9,129 bases of DNA from positions 1 through 9,129 of the forward strand of contig JAUVKC010000035.1 in NCBI GenBank assembly GCA_030592165.1, written 5' to 3'. Position numbers and translations under genes: made by a program. This stretch comes from Candidatus Buchananbacteria bacterium (GTDB taxonomy: Bacteria; Patescibacteriota; Patescibacteriia; CAIXNZ01). Of this stretch, positions 1-5,889 are shown in pieces (positions within the stretch are counted from its first letter, which is position 1; every line of letters begins with the position of its first letter). The notes under the pieces are model-generated. The model was given only the letters and a program-made list of their open reading frames with translations, was not told the DNA's origin and made no database searches.

Positions 1-70
1 CGAAATATAAATGTAAAATCAAAAAAGATCTTTGCGGTTTTGATCGGGTAGTAATTATAAAAAAATAAAA

Positions 71-97
71 AGCCCCATTGTAATAATACAAGGGGCT
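71..97 (-). terminator. Rho-independent terminator of the 143-codon gene
   Basis: An inverted repeat pairs AGCCCC..TTGTA with TACAA..GGGGCT (one bulged base, 4-nt loop). On the minus strand the stem is followed by a T-rich run (TTTTTATTTTTTT) covering 70 down to about 58. The hairpin overlaps the TAG stop of the upstream gene by two bases. On the plus strand no T-tract follows, so it should work mainly for minus-strand transcription. Confidence 0.85.
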
Positions 98-527
98 AAA
101 ATTTGGATTCATTCATATCATCTTTTTTAAAACGAATAATTCTAAGATGCATAATTGAAACAAAAGCTTCTTTATGATCTTTTAATTCTTTTGCTTTCAT
201 AAAACTAACCAATCGGTGCAACTTTAATCTTTTCACACATTCACTTTCTTGAGTGAAATTTACCATTCTGTGAACTGTTGGCTCTTTATCATCTTCTTTG
301 AGTTTTTGAGCTTCATGCAAATTCACATTAACAGTAATTTTCATAATCTCACCAACCGGCATTATTTTTAAACTAACAAGACTTAATTTTGAAGTCTTTA
401 GTTCTTTGATGCATGTCAGCAATACCTCACCATATAGGCTATTTAGATCCTTAACAAATTCATCTCCTACTATACCTGGAACTTCTTTCATGTTCCAAGG
501 ATCTTTCTCAGTTGGTAAAAGCTTCAC
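96..527 (-). CDS. Uncharacterised 143-residue protein (GTG start; main body of a possibly interrupted gene)
   Basis: I do not recognise this protein. It is soluble and charged, with no signal peptide or membrane segment. It contains a basic Lys/Arg/His-rich stretch at about residues 98-136 and two cysteines (about 39 and 97) that form no metal motif. The listed start is a GTG with no SD of its own. A much better start, ATG at 555-557, lies ten codons upstream in the same frame behind an 11-nt perfect SD, but TAA at 540-542 separates the two. So either the gene carries an early nonsense mutation, or the body is made by reinitiation after a five-codon peptide (MADRF). It has its own promoter (595-623) and terminator (71-97), so it is a single-gene unit. 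That the frame stays open for 143 codons argues that it was recently functional or still is. The product is unknown; that the frame is genuine is fairly likely. Confidence 0.6.
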   Translation of the reverse strand: MKLLPTEKDPWNMKEVPGIVGDEFVKDLNSLYGEVLLTCIKELKTSKLSLVSLKIMPVGEIMKITVNVNLHEAQKLKEDDKEPTVHRMVNFTQESECVKRLKLHRLVSFMKAKELKDHKEAFVSIMHLRIIRFKKDDMNESKF

Positions 528-539
528 AACAGCATTTAT

Positions 540-557
540 TTAAAATCGATCTGCCAT
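540..557 (-). CDS. Five-codon leader-like ORF (MADRF, then TAA) or 5' end of the interrupted gene
   Basis: ATG GCA GAT CGA TTT TAA begins 9 nt after the GGAGG core of the SD and is in frame with the 143-codon body. The stop and the downstream GTG are 12 nt apart, close enough for termination-reinitiation. It may be a real leader peptide or the true N-terminus cut off by a point mutation or sequencing error. The sequence alone cannot separate these. Confidence 0.4.
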   Translation of the reverse strand: MADRF

Positions 558-562
558 GTTTC

Positions 563-573
563 ATCACCTCCTT
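563..573 (-). promoter_or_regulatory. Full-length Shine-Dalgarno, AAGGAGGTGAT
   Basis: This is an 11-nt perfect match to the complement of the usual 16S rRNA 3' end. It sits 9 nt (counted from the GGAGG core) before the ATG at 555-557. It is unusually strong for this window, where gyrB, rplY, the rodA-type gene and the DUF3048 gene show no clear SD. It identifies the ATG at 557, not the GTG at 527, as the designed initiation site. Confidence 0.9.
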
Positions 574-594
574 CCTTTTTTGAATTGATTTTTA

Positions 595-623
595 ATCCTA
601 TCACGAAATAATCATTTTGTCAA
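595..623 (-). promoter_or_regulatory. Sigma-70-type promoter of the 143-codon gene
   Basis: On the minus strand there is a consensus -35 box TTGACA (618-623), a 17-bp spacer and a -10-like TAGGAT (595-600). Transcription would start near 588 and give a leader of about 30 nt that carries the SD. The promoter lies directly after the terminator of the upstream 84-residue gene, so this gene is an independent unit. Confidence 0.75.
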
Positions 624-630
624 TATAAAA

Positions 631-652
631 AGAGCGGTTATTAAACCGCTCT
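631..652 (-). terminator. Terminator of the 84-residue gene
   Basis: A perfect 9-bp stem (AGAGCGGTT / AACCGCTCT, extended by A/T pairs) has a 4-nt loop. It is flanked on the minus strand by TTTTTATATT and on the plus strand by TTTTATAATTTTTTTT, so it could work in both directions. It ends the transcript that includes the DUF3048, membrane protein and 84-residue genes. Confidence 0.88.
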
Positions 653-665
653 TTTATAATTTTTT

Positions 666-920
666 TTAATGTATTGTTATCTTGGGACCATCTGGTTGGC
701 CTAAAGTAAAACAACCATTGACCCAAAAAATTCTGTCTTCTCCTTTTTCTGAAGAAATAAATATTATATATTTATTTCCTTCCAATGGATTAACGCTTTT
801 CACTGTGAAATTAAGTTTAGCTTCTGCTTCCATCGAGGTTAATTCCTGACCAGGTTTAAAGTTTGAATGTGGGAATAAAACCTTTGCTTTTACCAGCTCT
901 TTTACCAGAGTTTGAAACAC
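666..920 (-). CDS. Uncharacterised 84-residue soluble protein
   Basis: I do not recognise a family. The protein has no signal peptide or membrane segment. The first ~15 residues look helical, and the rest alternates hydrophobic and polar residues as a small beta-rich domain would (for example residues 50-56 and 63-73). There is one cysteine (70). The start is a GTG placed 6 nt after a strong SD (927-933). An ATG lies directly against that SD but is followed at once by TAG (ATGTAGTG), so GTG is the usable start. The gene follows a copy of the DUF3048 3' tail by 18 nt and is probably cotranscribed with the membrane protein gene, as no convincing promoter was found just upstream. It ends at the strong terminator at 631-652. 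Small size, complete expression signals and an open frame support a real gene. Confidence 0.7.
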   Translation of the reverse strand: MFQTLVKELVKAKVLFPHSNFKPGQELTSMEAEAKLNFTVKSVNPLEGNKYIIFISSEKGEDRIFWVNGCFTLGQPDGPKITIH

Positions 921-926
921 TACATC

Positions 927-933
927 CCTCCTT
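927..933 (-). promoter_or_regulatory. Strong SD (AAGGAGG) that selects a GTG start
   Basis: AAGGAGG is followed by GATGTA and then GTG. The overlapping ATGTAG is a start-stop pair too close to the SD to be used well. The 6-nt spacing fits GTG at 918-920 as the initiation codon. Confidence 0.8.
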
Positions 934-938
934 TTTGA

Positions 939-1022
939 TTAATACCTTAAATAATCCTCATCTGGAATAACTTGTATCCAAGTCATCCCCCCATTAAACT
1001 CAATTTCATTACCATTTTTATC
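939..1022 (-). repeat. Duplicate copy (A) of the 3' tail of the DUF3048 gene
   Basis: Read on the minus strand in the frame ending with TAA at 939-941, this segment encodes a close copy of the DUF3048 C-terminus, including TWIQVIPDEDYLRY. Compared with copy B (1533-1616), 28 codons including the stop differ at about 10 bases (roughly 88% identity), and the last 11 codons are identical. Four changed codons are synonymous and four alter the residue, so the copy was probably translated after duplication. It is out of frame with the membrane protein ORF as written, and in frame if one T is removed from the six-T run at 1093-1098. It is either a remnant or the true C-terminus of a frameshifted gene. 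Confidence 0.85.
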
Positions 1023-1530
1023 TAAAACAAATAATTGATTGGGGGCAATATTTAAAAATATCATTAATGACATTATTAAAAATGTTATAATTAAAAAATA
1101 TTAAAATTACCATAAGTATTAATGACACAAAACTAATAGAAAAAGCTTCTATATAACGTATTTTAAAATATAACTTTATAGCTAAACTAAAAATAATAAA
1201 TAAGATAATTGAAGCTGGTGAAAATATAGCAGTTATTAAAAAAGTATTAAAATATGAATAACCCGAAACAATAAAGCCTAATATAATAATTAAAATAACT
1301 GCAATTTCAAATAAAAAAACAAATAAAAATACTTTTAAAACATTAATTGCCTTTTTCTTGGGCTTCAATATAAAAAACAGAACAGGATATGGTACTAAAG
1401 AAATAATTATTAAACTACTATAAAACAAGTACAACCAATCAACTGGATGTTTATTAGGGCCAATTGCTTTTACGCTAATAATCGGTAAAAATATGCCCAA
1501 ACTAATTAAAAATATTATTTTTCGTATCAT
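1018..1530 (-). CDS. Polytopic membrane protein of unknown function, probably frameshifted near its 3' end
   Basis: The 170-residue reading has about five hydrophobic segments (about 4-22, 33-55, 64-90, 94-121 and 128-146), with a Lys-rich cytosolic-type loop near 57-62. The first segment resembles an uncleaved or Sec-type signal. The last ~24 residues (Asn-rich, ending YCPQSIICFR) look unlike the rest. Removing one T from the minus-strand T6 run at 1093-1098 gives a continuous frame to 939, 196 residues long. In that frame the fifth hydrophobic region extends naturally and is followed by the DUF3048-like tail. The ATG is 2 nt after the DUF3048 stop, with a weak AAGG 8 nt upstream, so translation is likely coupled. 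I recognise no family. Membrane location is confident; the exact C-terminus is not. Confidence 0.6.
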   Translation of the reverse strand: MIRKIIFLISLGIFLPIISVKAIGPNKHPVDWLYLFYSSLIIISLVPYPVLFFILKPKKKAINVLKVFLFVFLFEIAVILIIILGFIVSGYSYFNTFLITAIFSPASIILFIIFSLAIKLYFKIRYIEAFSISFVSLILMVILIFFNYNIFNNVINDIFKYCPQSIICFR

Positions 1531-1532
1531 AC

Positions 1533-1616
1533 TTAATACCTTAAATAATCCTCATCTGGAATAACCTGCACCCAGGTTGTCCCCCCGTTAAACTCTATTT
1601 CATTATCATTATTATC
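1533..1616 (-). repeat. Copy B of the duplicated DUF3048 3' tail
   Basis: This is the authentic 3' end of the DUF3048 gene and the partner of copy A (939-1022). The two direct repeats are offset by 594 bp and bracket the membrane protein gene. The match starts exactly at the stop codon and fades upstream near residue 323 of the protein. Sequence after the stop is unrelated in the two copies. Confidence 0.85.
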
Positions 1617-2585
1617 AAAATATTTTGTTCTTTTATCTTTTGAATCTTTTTCCCATCTACCTTCGATTATTTGTCCATCTCTAAATACCCAAGCCTTATC
1701 TTCTCCAATTGTAGTAATCCTTTTTCTGCCAACTGAATCAAGCACATACATATCATTGACTTGAACAATAATATTTTTAGCTCTTATTTTTGCACCATCA
1801 GTCATTTTCTGAACATCACCAGCTTGATAACGTAAATAATCATTATCTTCTCTATCATATTCCCAACCTACTTTATAATAATCTGTTGAATAATAAATAA
1901 CAATATCTTCAGTTTCTTCTGGACGTTGAGCTAATTCAAGATCTTTTTTATATTTCCACATTGTAAAATCAGTTGGGTCATCAAGATCTTTGTCTTCTAA
2001 AGCTTCTTTAATCAATTCAGTAGAAGTATACACATTATGTGGAGCATAACGCCAAGTATCTCGCCAGTAATATTGTGAATTAAAAAATTGATCTAAATCA
2101 GTCATGTCATAACTACCACTGCGTAATTTTGCTAAAGCTTCAGGTGCTCCACCGACGTGCATGTAAAGAGGCTCAAGTGGTTCTGCCCAATCAAGATAAT
2201 ATGGTCTGGCTGATCGCACAGGTCCAATTTTTTCTATTTCATCATTGACATCATAAAATGTTAAAAACCGAGTAATTGATGCTTCCGTGATTGCTTCAAT
2301 AACCAATACTGCTTTATCTACTCCGGTCAGAGGCCAAGAGTCTGCAGCGTTTTCCACCATAATTGCAACTGGAAACAAAGTTATTTCTTCTTCTGTTTCT
2401 ACTTCTGCACCATCAATTTGTCTACGCATAACATCATCTTCAATAGTTTCAATAATCGCTAAATCTTTTAAAATTTCAGGGACATCTGAAATTTTATGAT
2501 TTAAAATTCTAACCAAAGCACAACCTGAAATTATTAAAAGAACTATTAAAATAATTATAATATAAATCAATTTCTTTTTTTCCAT
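1533..2585 (-). CDS. DUF3048-domain lipoprotein (YerB-like)
   Basis: This 350-residue protein begins with a lipoprotein signal: MEKKK, a hydrophobic stretch at about 6-20, and a lipobox LIISGC with lipidation expected at Cys22. The ATG at 2583-2585 is chosen because it places this signal at the N-terminus; further upstream the frame only runs through a terminator and rplY. An N-terminal DUF3048 domain spans about 70-210, recognisable by FPVAIMVENA (71-80), the TRFLTFY segment near 105, IGPVRSARPYY (120-130) and the HVGGAPEA stretch (143-150). A C-terminal DUF3048 domain spans about 225-345, with NIIVQV (271-276), DKAWVFRDGQIIEGRW (about 296-311) and TTWVQVIP near the end. Its biochemical role is unknown; it should be anchored on the outer face of the membrane. 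No SD precedes the start, and the rplY terminator ends 9 nt upstream. Its last ~90 bp recur downstream at 939-1022. Confidence 0.88.
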   Translation of the reverse strand: MEKKKLIYIIIILIVLLIISGCALVRILNHKISDVPEILKDLAIIETIEDDVMRRQIDGAEVETEEEITLFPVAIMVENAADSWPLTGVDKAVLVIEAITEASITRFLTFYDVNDEIEKIGPVRSARPYYLDWAEPLEPLYMHVGGAPEALAKLRSGSYDMTDLDQFFNSQYYWRDTWRYAPHNVYTSTELIKEALEDKDLDDPTDFTMWKYKKDLELAQRPEETEDIVIYYSTDYYKVGWEYDREDNDYLRYQAGDVQKMTDGAKIRAKNIIVQVNDMYVLDSVGRKRITTIGEDKAWVFRDGQIIEGRWEKDSKDKRTKYFDNNDNEIEFNGGTTWVQVIPDEDYLRY

Positions 2586-2594
2586 GATATAAAC

Positions 2595-2628
2595 AAATAT
2601 ACCCCTAAGATTTTCTAGGGGTATATTT
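2595..2628 (-). terminator. Terminator after rplY, directly before the DUF3048 start codon
   Basis: A perfect 13-bp stem (AAATATACCCCTA / TAGGGGTATATTT) has an 8-nt loop. It lies 9 nt after the rplY stop and 9 nt before the DUF3048 ATG. On the minus strand it is followed by TTTGTTTATAT, a moderate T-tract. No SD fits between the hairpin and the ATG. Confidence 0.82.
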
Positions 2629-2637
2629 TTTAATAAG

Positions 2638-3369
2638 TTATTTATTTTCTTTTGCATCTGATTTTCCTTGATTAGCTTCAGTCCCCTCTTTCTTGGTCTC
2701 TCCTTCAGGAGATTCGCCTTCTGGAACAGTAGCACCTTCAGCCCCTTCTTCACCTTCAGCACCTTCTTCGCCTTCAGCTACCACAACTGGTTCTTCTTCT
2801 ATTTCTTCACGTGGTTCAGAAACCATAGCTATTTGAATATTTGAATCTTCTGTAAGTCTAATACCTTCTGGAACTTTCAAATGTCTAACATGAATTGAAT
2901 CATTAAATTCTATTAATTTCGATAAATCAACTTGTATTTTATCAATTTTTTCTAAATCAGCTGGCAAACATTCAATTTCCATTTTATCATAGCTTTTAAC
3001 TAAAATAGCTCCTAGACTTTTAACAGCCGGAGATTCACCAATAAATTCTAATTCAACCTCAGTTGTAATCTTTTTACCTTCTTGAATCTGATAAAAATCA
3101 ATATGAATAATTTCATCGGATGTTGGATCTTTTTGATAATCATGAATTAATGTTTTGACTGGCTTGCCATCATTAATTTCTAAATCAATCAAACTACTTG
3201 ATCCAGTCTGATTAAATAATTTTACAAATTCTTGTTTTTTAACAGTAATATTTTGATTGTCTACTTTTTCACCATATAAAACAGCAGGAATCATATCCTG
3301 ATCTCTTAATTTTTGAGTCTTTCTACCTAATTGTTCTCGTGTTTGAGCTTTTATTGCATAAGTTGCCAT
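2638..3369 (-). CDS. rplY: Ribosomal protein bL25 (CTC/TL5 family, two-domain form)
   Basis: This 243-residue protein belongs to the 5S rRNA-binding bL25/CTC family of the large ribosomal subunit. The N-terminal 5S-binding domain covers about 1-93, with the typical opening (ATYAIKAQTREQLGRK), IPAVLYG (27-33) and the domain-ending IIHIDFYQI (87-95). The TL5-type C-terminal beta domain covers about 98-186 (VELEFIGESPAVK, about 105-117; VRHLKVPEGIRL, 161-172). Residues 187-243 are an added low-complexity acidic Glu/Gly tail that ends Lys-rich. This makes it longer than two-domain bL25 proteins without such a tail. The start is the ATG 6 nt after the zinc-ribbon stop, with no SD; translational coupling or SD-independent initiation is likely. 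It is the last gene of a two-gene unit and ends in the hairpin at 2595-2628. Family assignment is firm. Confidence 0.95.
   Translation of the reverse strand: MATYAIKAQTREQLGRKTQKLRDQDMIPAVLYGEKVDNQNITVKKQEFVKLFNQTGSSSLIDLEINDGKPVKTLIHDYQKDPTSDEIIHIDFYQIQEGKKITTEVELEFIGESPAVKSLGAILVKSYDKMEIECLPADLEKIDKIQVDLSKLIEFNDSIHVRHLKVPEGIRLTEDSNIQIAMVSEPREEIEEEPVVVAEGEEGAEGEEGAEGATVPEGESPEGETKKEGTEANQGKSDAKENK
2741..2776 (-). repeat. Two tandem 18-bp units in the bL25 acidic tail
   Basis: Two adjacent 18-bp units (2741-2758 and 2759-2776), differing at a few bases, encode GEEGAE twice. A half-unit lies beside them at 2732-2740. The pattern suggests slippage growth of a disordered acidic tail. Confidence 0.7.
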
Positions 3370-3375
3370 AATTGT

Positions 3376-3723
3376 TTATTTTAATTCTAATATATTTTTA
3401 CAAACATCTTTTTTTTGTAAATTTTTATGTAAACTGATAATTTCATCTGCTTCCAGCTGACAAGTATCTTTAAATCGGAAAACGTCATCAAAATTCAAAT
3501 CAGTTATTAAACCTACTGAACTAAGACCATTAAGTGTTCTCAATAACAAGGCAATAATAAATGTCTTGCATTTTGAACATTGAATGTGAACTAACTGTTT
3601 ATCTTCTTTCGCCTCTATCACTCTGACTTTAACCGGATTGAGATCTGCTTCACAAAAAGGACAATAAGCGATTATTTTCACATCATCATCTGAGAAATAC
3701 GGAAATTTTTCAAAATTTTCCAT
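3376..3723 (-). CDS. Small zinc-ribbon protein of unknown function, upstream of rplY
   Basis: This 115-residue protein has two CxxC pairs (Cys21/Cys24 in YCPFCEADL and Cys49/Cys52 in IQCSKCKTF) spaced as in a zinc ribbon. After the metal site there is a hydrophobic segment (IIALLLRTL, about 56-64) that looks like a buried strand or helix rather than a membrane span. The C-terminal half is likely helical and includes two further cysteines (about 88 and 108). Zinc binding follows from the motif; function is unknown, with nucleic-acid or ribosome association only a guess from its pairing with rplY. ATG at 3721-3723 has no SD. The gene ends 6 nt before rplY, so the two are surely cotranscribed, and a promoter with a consensus -35 box precedes it at 3751-3779. 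Confidence 0.78.
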   Translation of the reverse strand: MENFEKFPYFSDDDVKIIAYCPFCEADLNPVKVRVIEAKEDKQLVHIQCSKCKTFIIALLLRTLNGLSSVGLITDLNFDDVFRFKDTCQLEADEIISLHKNLQKKDVCKNILELK

Positions 3724-3750
3724 GAATTTTTATTTCAAAATTATAAGAGT

Positions 3751-3779
3751 ATATTAAACTATAAATTAAAAATTGTCAA
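3751..3779 (-). promoter_or_regulatory. Promoter of the zinc-ribbon/rplY unit
   Basis: On the minus strand there is a consensus -35 box TTGACA (3774-3779), a 17-bp spacer and TAATAT (3751-3756) as the -10 box. The start would fall near 3744, about 20 nt before the ATG, leaving an AT-only leader with no SD. The promoter sits in the 63-bp gap after the rodA-type gene; no terminator hairpin was found in that gap, so readthrough from upstream is also possible. Confidence 0.7.
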
Positions 3780-3786
3780 CTCAAGA

Positions 3787-4890
3787 TTAATTTCTACTAC
3801 TAATAGACTGTATAATACCAATTAAGATCATATTTGAGACTAAAGAACTACCGCCATAACTTAAAAATGGCAAAGTGATCCCTGTAATTGGTAATAAACC
3901 CAAATTGCCACTAACATTTACTATAATCTGAGTTAGAAACAAAATTATTATTGAAACAATTATATAGACTGCAAAATTATCATTTAAACGTTTAGCCAAA
4001 ATTATTAAACGATAGAATAAAAAGCCAAACAAAGATAAAAGTAAAATAATACCTGCCAAACCTAATTCTTCTGCTAAAACTGCGAAAATAAAATCAGTTT
4101 GAGATTCTGGCAAAAACTTCAATTGGGACTGAGAACCAAAACCCAAGCCTTTACCCATCAATTTACCTGAACCAATAGCAATAATAGCTTGAGTAACATT
4201 ATATCCGCTACCCAAAGGATCTAAAGATGGATTAACAAAAACTAATATTCTTTGTTTCTGATAATCCTGAAAAACTACTCCCCAAAGTACAATTGAACTT
4301 ATTAAAAGTAAAACTACAATATAGGCTAAGTGACTTTTCTTTATACCTGTAATTAATATCAAACCTACCCAAATTGAAAAAAGCACTAACGCTGAACCAA
4401 AATCAGGTTGAAAAACAATTAAAGCCATCATCAAAATAACACCGACGCTACTTAAAACTAAATATCTTAACTGTCCGATATATTTTGCCCGATCAGAAAA
4501 AAACTTACTTAAATATATAATTAAAAATATTTTAACTAATTCCACTGGTTGGAAGGAAACAATTCCAAAATCAAACCAGCCTGTTGTACCTCTAATAGTT
4601 TTACCTAGAAACAATACCGAAATTAAGAGAAGCAAACCCAAGCCATAAAAAATCGCGTTATATTTCACTAAAACTTTATAGTCAAAAAAAAGACCAATAA
4701 AAAATATAAGAAATATGCCAATAACAAAAAAAACTACTTGTTTATTAAAATTAAGTAAATTTTGTTCACTTTGGCTACCTATTGCCACACTATAGATCAA
4801 AATTAAACCTAATATCACCAGAAAACAAATAGTTAAAAATATTAACCAATCAAATTTTCTAAAATAATTATTTATTTTTATAAACTTCAT
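3787..4890 (-). CDS. rodA: SEDS-family peptidoglycan glycosyltransferase (RodA/FtsW type, RodA preferred)
   Basis: SEDS proteins polymerise lipid II into glycan strands in the cytoplasmic membrane, usually with a class B penicillin-binding protein partner. This 367-residue protein has about ten hydrophobic segments. Family motifs are present: GWFDFGIVSFQPVELVKI (104-121), FQPDFGSALVL (160-170), the NPSLDPLGSGY loop (220-230), GKGLGFGSQ (246-254), FLPESQTDFIFAVLAEELG (259-277) and LPFLSYGGSSL (340-350). Asp266 in TDFIFA corresponds to the conserved catalytic Asp of the family. RodA is favoured over FtsW from compact length and the GLLPITGITLPF form, but the two are hard to separate by eye. The gene follows the membrane-anchored protein gene by 21 nt and is probably cotranscribed with it. 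There is only a weak SD-like AGGGGG far upstream. Family is firm; the RodA label is moderate. Confidence 0.9.
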   Translation of the reverse strand: MKFIKINNYFRKFDWLIFLTICFLVILGLILIYSVAIGSQSEQNLLNFNKQVVFFVIGIFLIFFIGLFFDYKVLVKYNAIFYGLGLLLLISVLFLGKTIRGTTGWFDFGIVSFQPVELVKIFLIIYLSKFFSDRAKYIGQLRYLVLSSVGVILMMALIVFQPDFGSALVLFSIWVGLILITGIKKSHLAYIVVLLLISSIVLWGVVFQDYQKQRILVFVNPSLDPLGSGYNVTQAIIAIGSGKLMGKGLGFGSQSQLKFLPESQTDFIFAVLAEELGLAGIILLLSLFGFLFYRLIILAKRLNDNFAVYIIVSIIILFLTQIIVNVSGNLGLLPITGITLPFLSYGGSSLVSNMILIGIIQSISSRN

Positions 4891-4911
4891 AACCTAATTT
4901 TCAGCCCCCTG

Positions 4912-5751
4912 TTAAATCACAATATTATCTTCATCAAGATAATTAAGTTCTGCTACAAGCTCAAGACTGGTTATTTTTGGTAATTTTTGAAAAAAAGTTA
5001 ATTCTATTTTTTTTGTTTGCTGTGAAGCTACAAAACCAGAACCGACTTGATTAACAGCCACAGTATCTGAACCTGATTTTAAAAATATCAAAACATTTAC
5101 ATTATCATAAGAAAAAGCTGAATTATTTTGCAAGTCAAAAACTACTCTACTAATGGCAATCTCATCTTCCAAGCCTAAATCCTTTGACGTAATGTATTCA
5201 ATGTTTTTTGTTTCTAATAAAAAACGCTCATTTCTTAAGCTTTCATAATTCACTTCTTTAATCCATTCAATATTTGTGATTAATACATTTGCAACTTGGT
5301 TGCCATCTTTTACATTCAAATCCAAAACAGTTTTTTTCTGAGCTGGCATAATAAATCCGGTTCGTTTTTCAGTTTGGCTATTCAACAATTGGAATTGGTA
5401 ATCAAACCTTGCCCACCATTTATCATTTGGATTAATAATCTCTGCCACAATATCATAATTTTCATTATTTCTATAATTCTTGACAGTCCCTATTTGAATA
5501 TCTGTAGGCAAACTTACACTTCTTGAGCTCTCATAATCATTGCTTATTATAGTCAAGTTTTTTTCAATATTTTTATAATTCTCTTGATCAATACCGAAAT
5601 TAAAAACTAAAACATAAGTTAAATATGAAAATACCAATAGATTAATCACCACCAATATCACTTTTAAAATGTTTTTCAAAAGTAATTTGTGAGTCACAAA
5701 CCAATATGATATACCTAGTTTTTGTTCGTAAAATTGATTTTCCCCTGACAT
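4912..5751 (-). CDS. Membrane-anchored extracytoplasmic protein of unknown function, cotranscribed with the rodA-type gene
   Basis: This 279-residue protein has a short cytosolic N-terminus (1-28), one strong membrane segment (about 29-51) and a large outside domain. That domain is rich in alternating hydrophobic residues, as in Ig-like or other beta-sandwich folds. Two similar sections can be suspected (about 80-165 and 185-275), both with an N-x-(N/D)-type turn and a strand that resembles the other section's. I see no catalytic motif, cysteine pair or lipobox. The ATG has no SD; the start is set by the promoter at 5798-5826 and by its fit to the membrane anchor. Its stop is 21 nt before the SEDS gene, which suggests a role in the cell envelope. 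The link to cell-wall synthesis is inference from this pairing only. Confidence 0.75.
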   Translation of the reverse strand: MSGENQFYEQKLGISYWFVTHKLLLKNILKVILVVINLLVFSYLTYVLVFNFGIDQENYKNIEKNLTIISNDYESSRSVSLPTDIQIGTVKNYRNNENYDIVAEIINPNDKWWARFDYQFQLLNSQTEKRTGFIMPAQKKTVLDLNVKDGNQVANVLITNIEWIKEVNYESLRNERFLLETKNIEYITSKDLGLEDEIAISRVVFDLQNNSAFSYDNVNVLIFLKSGSDTVAVNQVGSGFVASQQTKKIELTFFQKLPKITSLELVAELNYLDEDNIVI

Positions 5752-5761
5752 AAACTAATTT

Positions 5762-5788
5762 AAAATTTTGAATTAAAAATTTTGAATT
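5762..5788. repeat. Direct repeat AAAATTTTGAATT (two copies)
   Basis: Two identical 13-bp copies, 5762-5774 and 5776-5788, are separated by one base. They lie in the predicted 5' leader of the minus-strand gene, between its promoter and ATG. They may be a regulatory site or simple AT slippage; no known operator is recognised. Confidence 0.55.
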
Positions 5789-5797
5789 TATAGCCAT

Positions 5798-5826
5798 ATT
5801 ATATCATTTTTTAAATTTAAAGTAAA
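5798..5826 (-). promoter_or_regulatory. Promoter of the membrane-anchored protein / rodA unit
   Basis: On the minus strand there is TTTACT (5821-5826), a 17-bp spacer and a consensus -10 TATAAT (5798-5803). Transcription would begin near 5791 with a ~40-nt AT-rich leader. The -35 box lies 9 bp from that of the gyrB promoter, so the two promoters are back to back. Confidence 0.7.
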
Positions 5827-5835
5827 AAACAAGAC

Positions 5836-5864
5836 TTGAGCATTTAATTATTTAATGATATAAT
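5836..5864 (+). promoter_or_regulatory. gyrB promoter
   Basis: TTGAGC (5836-5841), a 17-bp spacer and a consensus -10 TATAAT (5859-5864) predict a start near 5871. The leader is about 47 nt and shows no SD before the ATG at 5918. Confidence 0.78.
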
Positions 5865-5873
5865 AATTGAAAG

Positions 5874-5889
5874 AGCGATGCATATCGCT
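5874..5889 (+). promoter_or_regulatory. Hairpin at the 5' end of the gyrB leader
   Basis: AGCGAT-GCAT-ATCGCT forms a 6-bp stem with a 4-nt loop and begins within a few bases of the predicted transcript start. It has no T-tract, so it is not a terminator. It could stabilise the mRNA 5' end or be a protein-binding palindrome. This is inference from structure only. Confidence 0.5.

Noticed and set aside
1..70. Short plus-strand open frames running in from the left edge (ending at TAG 49-51 or TAA 66-68), and open minus-strand frames
   Set aside because: Too short to judge; several frames are open in this AT-rich segment and none has a recognisable motif.
2287..2499. Plus-strand frame opposite the DUF3048 gene
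   Set aside because: Shadow of a well-supported gene, without its own signals; the same applies to frames at 5296-5526, 6557-6820, 6967-7230 and 7137-7331.
2586..2762. N-terminal extension of the DUF3048 frame into rplY
   Set aside because: It would read through the terminator and bury the lipoprotein signal; the ATG at 2585 gives a proper signal with Cys22.
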